A stretch of DNA of 45,069 bases from Streptomyces spinoverrucosus (GTDB lineage Bacteria; Actinomycetota; Actinomycetes; Streptomycetales; Streptomycetaceae), in contig NZ_BJND01000073.1 of assembly GCF_006539505.1 (NCBI RefSeq), positions 1-45,069 on the forward strand, given 5' to 3'. The notes beneath the pieces were generated by a model. The model did not search any database. It was not told the origin of the DNA and saw only the letters and a program-made list of their open reading frames with translations. Both the position numbers and the translations under genes were made by a program. Shown in pieces: positions 15,409-23,900 of the stretch (position 1 is the first letter of the stretch; each line of letters begins with the position of its first letter).

Positions 15409-16011
15409 TCAGGCAGCCGCACCGCCACGGCCGGCCATCATGCGCGGCAGCACACGGAAGGCGACGCCACCGGCGATCATCGTCGCGGCACCGATCAGCA
15501 GGAACGTGGTCTGCGTGGCACCCGTCTCGGCGAGCTCGTCGCCGCCGCCCTGGGCGGAGGTGTCGGCCGCCGGGATCTCCGTACCGGTGTCCGTGAGGGA
15601 CGAGGAGCCCTCGTCCTGCGTGGACGGGCCGGAGCCGCCGTCGGGGTCGGTGTTGTCGCCGCCGCCACCGGTGCCGGGGGCGGTGGTGTCGTCGTCCGAG
15701 GACTCGGACGGGTCCGCGGTGGGGTTGTCCGACTCGGTGGGCTCAAGCGTGGGGACGGTCGGGTTGCCCGTGGGGACGGTCGGGTTGCCCGTCGGGATCG
15801 TGGGCGGCGTCGTCACGGTCTCCGTCGCAGTCGGCTCCACCGTCGGCGTCGTCTCCGTGGACGTCGGGCTCGGCGAGATGCAGATATTCAGAAGAATGCA
15901 GTCGTCGGTCTCGTCGGCGGAAGCCACACCCGCGGCGGTCAGCGAGGCGCCGGCCGCGATCACGGTGCCGGCCGCGATCCGCGCGACACGGATGCGCGTC
16001 TTGTTGGTCAT
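15409..16011 (-). CDS. LAETG wall-anchored surface protein
   Basis: This 200-residue exported protein has a signal peptide (residues 1-~32, Ala-rich core, likely cleavage after 'VASA'), a short 'DDCILLNICISPSP' segment with two Cys, and a Thr/Pro/Ser/Asp-rich stalk including two copies of 'PTGNPTV'. It ends with the sortase signal LAETG (residues 160-164), a hydrophobic span and a basic tail 'RMMAGRGG'. LAxTG is the form used by class E sortases of Streptomyces, so the protein is probably linked to peptidoglycan. No catalytic domain is visible; the stalk could be glycosylated. It is upstream of and convergent with the zinc-ribbon gene, and separated from prfB by that gene's terminator. Confidence 0.85.
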   Translation of the reverse strand: MTNKTRIRVARIAAGTVIAAGASLTAAGVASADETDDCILLNICISPSPTSTETTPTVEPTATETVTTPPTIPTGNPTVPTGNPTVPTLEPTESDNPTADPSESSDDDTTAPGTGGGGDNTDPDGGSGPSTQDEGSSSLTDTGTEIPAADTSAQGGGDELAETGATQTTFLLIGAATMIAGGVAFRVLPRMMAGRGGAAA

Positions 16012-16254
16012 GTGCTTGCTACCCCCAGTAGCTGATCGTCATTGAGGCGGCGCTCGGGGCCGTGATCGACGGGAGTAGCTGTGCTGATGCCCCCCGGTTC
16101 ACATGCGCCCCAGAGATACGCATGCCACGCTTCACCCTTCCCATTTTTCAAAGCAACGTCAAGGCCGTTGCGTACGCGATGTCCAGGTACGGGTTCTTTG
16201 CCGGGCGTTGAAGCCTGTGAGTGTGATGTAAAACCCAGACATCCAGGTATGGAA

Positions 16255-16289
16255 AAGGCAACTGCCGCCGGATGGGCGGCAGTTGCCTT
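16255..16289 (-). terminator. prfB terminator
   Basis: AAGGCAACTGCCGCC and GGCGGCAGTTGCCTT (16255-16269, 16275-16289) form a 15-bp stem around GGATG. On the minus strand it ends in TTTT, 19 bp after the prfB stop. Confidence 0.88.
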
Positions 16290-16307
16290 GTCGACAAAAC
16301 GCTTCTG

Positions 16308-17414
16308 TTACTTCTCCTGCTGCTTGCGCCAGCGAATTCCGGCCTCCAGGAACCCGTCGATCTCACCGTTGAACACGGCCTCGGGGTTGCCGACTTCGTG
16401 CTCGGTGCGCAGGTCCTTGACCATCTGGTACGGGTGCAGCACGTACGAACGCATCTGGTTGCCCCAGGAGTTGCCGCCGTCGCCCTTGAGGGCGTCCATC
16501 TTGGCCTGCTCCTCCTGGCGGCGCCGCTCCAGCAACTTGGCCTGGAGGACGTTCATGGCGGTGGCCTTGTTCTGGATCTGCGACCGCTCGTTCTGGCAGG
16601 AGACGACGATGCCGGTCGGCAGGTGCGTGATGCGCACCGCGGAGTCGGTGGTGTTCACGCCCTGACCACCCGGCCCGGAGGACCGGTAGACGTCGATACG
16701 CAGCTCGGACTCGTCGATCTCGACGTGGTCGGACTGCTCGACGACGGGAAGCACTTCCACACCGGCGAACGAGGTCTGGCGGCGGCCCTGGTTGTCGAAG
16801 GGCGAGATGCGCACCAGGCGGTGCGTGCCCTGCTCGACGGAGAGGGTGCCGTAGGCGTACGGCACCTGCACGGCGAAGGTGGTGGACTTGATGCCCGCCT
16901 CCTCCGCGTACGACGTCTCGTAGACCTCGGTCTTGTAGCCGTGCCGCTCGGCCCAGCGCAGGTACATCCGCTGGAGCCGCTCGGCGAAGTCAGCGGCGTC
17001 GACGCCACCGGCCTCGGCGCGGATGTTCACGAGCGCTTCCCGGGCGTCGTACTCACCGCTGAGAAGCGTCCGCACCTCCATCTCGTCGAGGGCCTTGCGG
17101 ACGGCGGCCAGCTCGGACTCCGCCTCGGCGCGGGTGTCCGGGTCGTCCTCCTCCTCGGCCATCTCGAACAACACCGCGAGATCGTCGATCCGCCCGCGCA
17201 GTGCCTCCGCCTTCCTGACCTCGGCCTGGAGGTGGGAGAGCTTGCTGGTGATCTTCTGCGCCTCGTCCGGGTTGTCCCACAGGGACGGCGCGGCCGCCTG
17301 CTCCTCGAGCACGGCGATGTCTGCCCTCATCCTGTCGAGGTCCAGGACGGCCTCGATCGACTCCATGGTCGAGGAGAGGGACTTGAGCTCTTCGGATACA
17401 TCGACGACTGCCAC
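16308..17414 (-). CDS. prfB: Peptide chain release factor 2
   Basis: This 368-residue class-I release factor reads UGA and UAA stop codons and triggers peptide release. The RF2 tripeptide 'SPF' lies in 'VRISPFDNQGRRQTSF' and the universal 'GGQ' in 'SSGPGGQGVNTTDSAVR'. The N-terminal helical domain begins 'VAVVDVSEELKSL' from a GTG start at 17414; GGAGG is only 1-2 nt before the start, so the spacing is tight. The frame runs uninterrupted through the N-terminal region: there is no in-frame UGA and no +1 frameshift site of the kind that autoregulates prfB in E. coli. It is followed by a strong terminator. Confidence 0.97.
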   Translation of the reverse strand: MAVVDVSEELKSLSSTMESIEAVLDLDRMRADIAVLEEQAAAPSLWDNPDEAQKITSKLSHLQAEVRKAEALRGRIDDLAVLFEMAEEEDDPDTRAEAESELAAVRKALDEMEVRTLLSGEYDAREALVNIRAEAGGVDAADFAERLQRMYLRWAERHGYKTEVYETSYAEEAGIKSTTFAVQVPYAYGTLSVEQGTHRLVRISPFDNQGRRQTSFAGVEVLPVVEQSDHVEIDESELRIDVYRSSGPGGQGVNTTDSAVRITHLPTGIVVSCQNERSQIQNKATAMNVLQAKLLERRRQEEQAKMDALKGDGGNSWGNQMRSYVLHPYQMVKDLRTEHEVGNPEAVFNGEIDGFLEAGIRWRKQQEK

Positions 17415-17537
17415 GCCTCCAGCGTAACGGCTGCGGCAAGCGACCTCGGCCGCGCTGTGGGGTGGGCTGGTGGCTGAGGGGGGTCGGCTCTTGACCGACA
17501 GTAAACGGGTGGTGGGTGGGCATAGCCCCCTGCGTCG

Positions 17538-18767
17538 TCAGGGTGACGCCGGGGCCGTGTTCTTCGTGTCCTGCGGGGAGGCCGCCTCGTCCGACGTGGC
17601 CAGCCAGGCGCCAGTGCCCGCGGCCGCGGCGACCGCGACGGCGGCTACCGCCAGGATCAGGCGTCGGCGTCGGGTGGTCGCCCGGTGCCGGGCGGAGCCG
17701 GGACGGGGGGCTCCCGCGGCCCTGGGTGCCCGTGCCGTCCCCCGCGCACCGCCCGCCAGCTCGTCCGGCGCCGGGACCCTCATCGACGTATGGGTGTCGC
17801 GGTTGGAGTCGGGCTTCGCGCCGGGGACCAGGGGGACCGCGCCCCGGCGTACCCGTACCGGCGTTTCCGGCGGCCCGGCGGGCGGCGTCTGAGACGGCTC
17901 TTCCGGCTCCGCGTCCGGCTCGTCCACGTCCAGCGGCGGCATCCCCCGCAGCGCCGGCAGCTGCTCCCGCAGCCGCGACGCCAGCTCGGACGCCCGCAGC
18001 CGCGACGCCGGTGCCTTCGCCAGGCACTGCACCAGCAGTTGCCACAGCTCCTCGGGGATGCCGGGGAGGGGTACGACCGTCTCCGTGACGTGGCGGCGCA
18101 GGACGGCGCCGGGGTGGCCGCCGCCGAACGGGGTGAAGCCGGCGAGCAGCTCGTAGAGCACCGTCGCGAGCGCGTAGATGTCCACCGCGGCCCGGGGCGG
18201 GAGGCCCTCCACGATCTCCGGCGCGAGGTAGTCGGGCGTACCGATGATCTTCGTGGCGCGGGTGCGGCGCGGGGAGTCGATCAGCTTGGCGATGCCGAAG
18301 TCCGTCAGCAGCGCGCGGTGCGAGCCGCCGGGTCCGAGCGGGCCCTGCATGTCCAGCAGGACGTTCTCCGGCTTCACGTCCCGGTGCACGACGCCCGCCG
18401 CATGCGCCGCCGCGAGCCCCTCCGCGACGTCCGCCGCGATCGCGACCGCCGCCTCGGGCGCCAGCCGCCGCTCCCGGTCCAGCCGGGTGCGCAGGTCGGT
18501 GCCCCGGACCAGGTCCATGACGAGGGCGAGGTCGTTGCCGTCCACCACCAGGTCGCGGACGGAGACGACGTTCGGATGTTCGAGCCCGAGCAGGGCCGTG
18601 CGCTCCTGCACGAAGCGTCCGACGAGCTCCTGGTCGGATGCGAGATCCTCACGCAGCAGCTTGATGGCGACGGGCCCCTCGGGCCCCTCACCCAGCCACA
18701 CCGTGCCGGCGCTGCCCCGCCCCAGGATCTGGTTCGCGGTGTACCGGCTGCCGATCTTCCGTGCCAA
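17538..18767 (-). CDS. pkaB: Ser/Thr protein kinase, membrane-anchored (PkaB-like)
   Basis: This 409-residue Hanks-type kinase has the glycine loop 'GRGSAGTV' (16-23), Lys36 in 'VAIK', 'HRDVKPEN' (from His128), 'DFG' (156-158) and an activation loop with 'TRATKIIGTPDYLAPE', whose Thr residues are likely autophosphorylation sites. A Pro/Arg-rich linker leads to one membrane span (~375-393) and a short exterior tail with no PASTA domain. The TTG start at 18767 is supported by AGGAG 5-6 nt upstream. It lies 122 bp after the second kinase on the same strand. From memory it corresponds to S. coelicolor PkaB, next to PkaA. Confidence 0.9.
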   Translation of the reverse strand: MARKIGSRYTANQILGRGSAGTVWLGEGPEGPVAIKLLREDLASDQELVGRFVQERTALLGLEHPNVVSVRDLVVDGNDLALVMDLVRGTDLRTRLDRERRLAPEAAVAIAADVAEGLAAAHAAGVVHRDVKPENVLLDMQGPLGPGGSHRALLTDFGIAKLIDSPRRTRATKIIGTPDYLAPEIVEGLPPRAAVDIYALATVLYELLAGFTPFGGGHPGAVLRRHVTETVVPLPGIPEELWQLLVQCLAKAPASRLRASELASRLREQLPALRGMPPLDVDEPDAEPEEPSQTPPAGPPETPVRVRRGAVPLVPGAKPDSNRDTHTSMRVPAPDELAGGARGTARAPRAAGAPRPGSARHRATTRRRRLILAVAAVAVAAAAGTGAWLATSDEAASPQDTKNTAPASP

Positions 18768-18889
18768 GACTGCTCCTACAGACGCGTGTTGTCGCTAAAA
18801 CTACGCGTCCGAAGAGCCCACGTTCACCGCCGAGGCGGAAATCACCCGCCAGGTGTCGACAAATCAACACACCCGCTACTGCAGACCGG

Positions 18890-20569
18890 CTACGGCGTGG
18901 ACGTACCCGTGCCCCCGGAACCGCCGGAATCCCCGCCCAGGTCCCCGATCCATCCGGTCACCGTGCCGAACCAGTCCGTGAGCTGTTCCCAGTAGCCCTT
19001 GCCCGTGCCGATCCACGACTGCAGCGGGCTCAGCTCCCAGATCAGCCACCCCGCCACGAACAGGATGACGATCGTGAACAGGCACCCCTTCAGACAGCCC
19101 AGCCCCGGGATCCGCATCGGATTGGCGCTGCGCTGTCGCGGCTCCCGCGCCGGCCGCTGCGGCTCGGGCGTGGGCGGTGGGGCGTACCGCTGAGGCGGCT
19201 GCTGTTGCGGGCGCTGCGGGGCGTACTGCTGCGGCTGTTGCTGCGGCGGATAGCCGTACCCCGGCGGGGGTCCCTGCGGCGGGCCCTGCTGAGGACGCTG
19301 CTGGGGCCGCGGCTGCTGCTGCGGGCGGGCGACCTGCCGCTGCGGGCGGCGGCGCAGCGGGTCCTGGCTGGGGTCGAGGTACTGGACCTGCGTCTGTTCG
19401 TTGCGGTCGCGCGCGGCGCGCAGCTGGGTCTGCCAGGGGTGCGGCTGCTCGGGCTGCTGCCCCTGCGGCAGCACCTGGGTCGGGTCGGCACCGCCGGGCC
19501 CGGTGTTCGGCAGTACGGCGGTGGGGTCGGCGGCACCGACCGGGCCGCCGGTGTGCGGCAGCACGCTGGTCGCCGCGTTCGGGTCGTACCCGGGGGTGCC
19601 GTGCGGCAGCACCTGCGTCGGGTCGGCCGCGCCGGGCGTCCCGGGTACGGGGGCGGGGGCCGGGTCGGGTGCGAGGAGCGCGGCGACGCCCTCGGCGGCG
19701 GCGATCTGCGCGGAGTTCGCGTGCACGCCGATGCCCTCGGCGACGACCCGCAGCCCGCGCGCGAGGTTCTCGGCGCTGGGCCGTTGGTCGGGGTTCTTGC
19801 GCAGACAGCGCTCTATGACCGTCCACAGCGGTTCGGGGACGGTGGAGGGGCGGCGCGGCTCGGCGCTCAGGTGCTGGTGCAGGACCTCCAGGGCGGAGCC
19901 CCCGGAGAACGGCGGACGCCCGGTGACCAGCTCGTACAGCAGGATTCCGGCGCCGTAGATGTCGACGGCGGAGGTCTGCGGGCGGCCCTCGGCGGACTCC
20001 GGCGCGACGTACGCGGGCGTGCCGACGAATTCCTGGGTGCGGGTGAGGCCGGGTGAGTCGGCGAGGCGGGCGATGCCGAAGTCGGTCAGCAGCGGGTGCA
20101 TCTGGCCGCCGTACTGCTGGAGCAGGACGTTCGCGGGCTTCAGGTCGCGGTGGACGACGCCGTCGGCGTGGCTGGCGGCCAGCGCGTCGGCGATCTGCGC
20201 GGTGAGCAGGGCGGCGGCGACGGGCGTGAAGGGGCCGTTCTCGCGCAGGTAGCGGTGCAGGTCGGGGCCGTCGACGAGGTCCATGACGAGGGCCAGCAGG
20301 TCGCCCTCGACGACCAGGTCGCGGACCCGGACGATGTTCGGATGGGTGAGCCGGAGGAGGACGGACCGCTCCCGCAGGAAGCGCATCACGACATCGGGGT
20401 CGCTCGCCAGCTCCTCCTTGAGCACCTTGATCGCGACGGTCTCACCGGGCTGACCGGGCACCGCCGCCTCGGCCCCCGCGGTCTCCCGCTGGCGGGCTCG
20501 CCAGACGGTGCCTGTGGCGCCGCGTCCCAGCGGCTCCTCAAGGAGGTACTTGCTCCCTACCGGCCGCAC
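18890..20569 (-). CDS. pkaA: Ser/Thr protein kinase with T-x-V-L-P motifs and Gln/Pro-rich linker (PkaA-like)
   Basis: This 559-residue kinase has 'GRGATGTV' (15-22), Lys48 in 'VAIK', 'HRDLKPAN' (from His140), 'DFG' (163-165) and an activation loop 'TRTQEFVGTPAYVAPE'. After the kinase domain comes a region with four T-x-V-L-P motifs (Thr318, 334, 350, 364), then a Gln/Pro-rich stretch (~residues 410-500), one membrane span (about 'GCLFTIVILFVAGWLIW') and a short Gly/Ser-rich exterior tail. I chose GTG at 20569 because GGGAG lies 7 nt upstream; the longer frame adds 53 residues without similarity. It is divergent from the FHA-ATPase gene. From memory, S. coelicolor PkaA occupies this place and affects development and antibiotic production. 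Confidence 0.9.
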   Translation of the reverse strand: MRPVGSKYLLEEPLGRGATGTVWRARQRETAGAEAAVPGQPGETVAIKVLKEELASDPDVVMRFLRERSVLLRLTHPNIVRVRDLVVEGDLLALVMDLVDGPDLHRYLRENGPFTPVAAALLTAQIADALAASHADGVVHRDLKPANVLLQQYGGQMHPLLTDFGIARLADSPGLTRTQEFVGTPAYVAPESAEGRPQTSAVDIYGAGILLYELVTGRPPFSGGSALEVLHQHLSAEPRRPSTVPEPLWTVIERCLRKNPDQRPSAENLARGLRVVAEGIGVHANSAQIAAAEGVAALLAPDPAPAPVPGTPGAADPTQVLPHGTPGYDPNAATSVLPHTGGPVGAADPTAVLPNTGPGGADPTQVLPQGQQPEQPHPWQTQLRAARDRNEQTQVQYLDPSQDPLRRRPQRQVARPQQQPRPQQRPQQGPPQGPPPGYGYPPQQQPQQYAPQRPQQQPPQRYAPPPTPEPQRPAREPRQRSANPMRIPGLGCLKGCLFTIVILFVAGWLIWELSPLQSWIGTGKGYWEQLTDWFGTVTGWIGDLGGDSGGSGGTGTSTP

Positions 20570-20924
20570 GTCATGGCTCCCTGCTGCTTGCTTGCATGGT
20601 CCGACCCACTGTAGTGCCGTGGTGCGAGGGACCGCGTTCGAAGGAAAGACGCTCGCCTCGGTCTTCAGGTTGCCGAAAGCGGACGTGACCGATCTCAACC
20701 GGTCGCCGATGCCGCCCCGGGCAGGCACTTTTGCGGGCAGAGCCGACCAATCAAGATCACTTGTTCTGGAGCGGCGGGCGCGTTGTCAGTGGCAGGTGCG
20801 AGGATGCGTGCAGTACTGGCCGACGTGCTCGTGTGGTGGTGGGGGAAGTCCGCGGTGGGGGACCGCGGGGCGGACTCGGCCCCCTGCCCCGCGGGCGCCC
20901 GCGCAGAAGGGACCGCTGACGGCG
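20570..20924. other. Divergent control region, pkaA / FHA-ATPase
   Basis: This 355-bp stretch separates the start of pkaA from the FHA-ATPase start. It holds the RecA-NDp-like promoter at 20783-20805 and, in the plus-strand leader, a nested GC-rich fold near 20847-20874 (GTCCGC/GCGGAC outside CCGCGG/CCGCGG). I see no additional gene, although the frame of the downstream ORF stays open through it. Confidence 0.6.
20783..20805 (+). promoter_or_regulatory. RecA-NDp/PafBC-like promoter of the FHA-ATPase gene
   Basis: TTGTCA (20783-20788), an 11-bp spacer opening with GTGG, then GAGGAT (20800-20805). The M. tuberculosis recA P1 promoter, as I recall it, reads TTGTCAGTGGC, then 6 bp, then TAGTGT, with the same 11-bp spacing and the same GTGGC. 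That class is activated by PafBC after DNA damage, independently of LexA. Here the -10 starts with G rather than T. The leader would be about 113 nt. Confidence 0.5.
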
Positions 20925-23900
20925 ATGCAGATCCGGCTGACCGTCGTAGACCCGCTGGGCCCGCCTCACGAGGCGCCGGGCCGGGCCGCGAGCCGCGACG
21001 TGCTGGTCACGGCGCCCGCCGGCACGGCCCTGTCCGCGGTGGCCTCGGCGCTGGCCGCGGCGATCTCCGGCGACGCCCCGTCCGGGCCCGCCGTGCTGTA
21101 CGCCGGTGCGGAGCGGCTCGACCCGCAGCGCTGCACCCTGGGCGAGCCGCCGCTGCTCGACGGCGCCGTGCTGTCCGTGGGCGGCCCGGCCGCCCCCGAG
21201 CCGCATCCCGAGCTGGACGACGCCCCGGCCCGCCTCGACGTGATCGCCGGGCCCGACGCCGGCGGCGTCCACCTGCTGCACGGCGGCGAGATCCGCGTCG
21301 GCCGCTCCGCCGAGGCGGATGTGCCGCTGGACGACCCGGACGTCTCCCGCGTCCACTGCGCGGTGACCCTGAACGCGGACGGCCGTGTCTCGGTCGCCGA
21401 CCTCGACTCCACGAACGGCACGACACTCGACGGCACGCGCGTGGGGACCCGCCCGACGCGCTTCATGCCGGGGGCGCTGCTGCGGATCGGGGAGTCCACA
21501 CTGCGGCTGGCGCCGGCCGGGGGGCCGGGGCGGCGGGTGGGGACCGCGCCTGATGGGGAGGGGTGCGTGCGGGTCGGGGCGAGGGACGGGGAGCCGCCTG
21601 CGGCCGGGGCTTCGGGTGTACGGGCGGGGGGACGACCGGCCGGTAAGACGGGGCATGCGTACGGGGACTCCGAGGGCTGGGGGGTGCCTGAAGACGCGGC
21701 TGCCGATGTCTCTCGTGAAGGAACGGGGCTGACGGGCGCCGCCGCTGCCGACCCGGCGCGTACGGATCACGACGAGCACACGCAAGCGGCGCATACGGGC
21801 ACCGCGGCCAGGGAGCACTCACCCGTCGAGCCGCCCCTCGTGCCCGAGCAGGGCAGGCCGCCGGGGATCGAGAGCCGAGAGGATCCCCACGCGACGCCGC
21901 CCAGTGACGCAACGCACGGTGGACGACTCGGCGTGGGTGCGGCCGACGCCCCCGCGGCCACCCCGAGCCGCCGCAAAGGCACGCCCCTGCGCGGCATCGA
22001 TGTACCGCAGGGCGTGCGCAAGCGGGGCGGGCTCACGGGGTGGGCACGGCGGCTGGCCGGTGGGCGCGGCGGCGAACAGCAAGCGGTCGGGCATGGGCGG
22101 TACGACGAGGAGTCGGCCGGTGGAGCGGGGCTACCGCCCGTCAGCGCCGACGCGCCGGAGACCTGGCCGGATCCGGCCGCGCTGCTGCTGACCGCGCTGG
22201 GCCCCGGGCCCCGGCTGTGGGAGCGCGGGCCGGGCCACCCCGAGGCGCTCACCGTACGGCTCGGTACGGCCGACCGGGCCGCACCGGACGGTTCGGGGCT
22301 GCTGCCCGCGGTGCCGGTCACCGCCGATCTGCGGGAGGCCGGTGCCCTGGGCCTGGCCGGTCCGCGCCCGCGCCTGGGCGGGCTGGCGCGCGCTGTCGTG
22401 GCCCAGCTTGCCGCGCTGCACTCGCCCGACGCCCTGGAAATCATCCTGATCAGCACGGACCGCGCGCGCTCCCTGGAGGAGCGCACCGCCGAGTGGGCCT
22501 GGCTCGGCTGGCTCCCGCATCTGCGCCCGGCCCACGGCCAGGACTGCCGCCTCCTTCTCGCCCACGACCGCGAACAGGCCGCGGCCCGCACCGACGAACT
22601 CCTCCGCCGCCTGGACGACCACCTCGCGGAGCGGAACAGCTCCGCTGGGAAGGCGGTCGAGGTGCGGGGCGGCGCGGGCGGCACCACCGTGAAGGCCGTC
22701 ACATCGGCACCGGTGACGTCGGGCCAACGCCACCCCGAGAACACCGAGGCACCGACCCGCACCTCGACCACCCCACCCCGCCGCCCCTCCTGGGCCCGCC
22801 CGGACGACGACTCGCCCAGCGACACCGCACACCCCACCCCTTACACCGGCCCCTATGCCGTTCTCCTCGTCGACGGCGACCCCGGCGGCGCCGGTCTCCG
22901 TGAGGCCGTCGCGCGGCTGGCGCTGGAAGGCCCGCAGGCCGGGATCCACGTCATCTGCCTCGCCGAGACCGCGCCCGCCTCGCCCGCCTCCCCGGTCACC
23001 GAGACCTACGAGGCAGCCTGCGCCGCGGCCCCGGCGTTTCGCGCATGCGGAGCCGTCGCCCTGCTCAGCGGCGACGTGGCGACAGCCCTCCGACTGGTCC
23101 GAGTCGCCCGAGCCGGAACCGGCACCGGAACCGGCACGGGATCCCCCGCCCCCGTGGGCCACGGCACAGTAGGCGCCGTGGACGCCGTCTCCCCCGCCTG
23201 GGCCGAGCGCTTCGCTCGCGCGCTGGCCCCCCTGCGCACCGACGCGACCGCCACCGGCACCCGGCACGCGCGCGTCAGTGCCCCCCTCCCCCAAGCCGCC
23301 CGTCTGCTCGACGAGTTGGGCCTCGCCCGCGCCACCCCCGCCTCGCTCATGGCCCGCTGGGCCGACGCCGCCGACGACACCGACGCACTCGGCGGCCGTG
23401 CGCACGCCGTCCTCGGGGCCGGCCCGCGTGGCGCGGTCGCCGTGGACCTCGTCACCGAGGGACCGCATCTGCTGATCGAGGGGCCACCCGGCAGCGGACG
23501 GACGGAACTGCTGCGGGCCGTCGTCGCCTCGCTCGCCGCCGCCGAGCGGCCGGACCGGCTGAGCCTGGTGCTGATGGACGGCCGGGACAGCGTGGGCGCG
23601 GGCAGCGGGCACGGCGACGGTCTGCACCTGTGCATGGACATCCCGCACGTCACCACGCACCTCCTCGCCAACGACCCGGTCCGCATGCGGGAGTTCGCCC
23701 AGTCCCTGACCGCCGAGCTGAAGCGCCGCGCCGAGCTGCTCGGCCGCTCGGACTTCGCCGAGTGGCACACCGGGCGCGCGGTGTCGGGCCGTATGGTCAG
23801 CCAGCGCTCGGTGCCCACCGCCGGTGCCGGGACCGGTGCCGGGGACCTGGACACCCCGCCCAGCACCACCCTGCGACTGCGCCCGTCCGCCGGCCGCCGC

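Noticed and set aside
20508..20924. N-terminal extension of the FHA-ATPase upstream of 20925
   Set aside because: It overlaps the pkaA start and the promoter region, lacks a ribosome site and has Cys/Trp/Gly-rich non-domain sequence.
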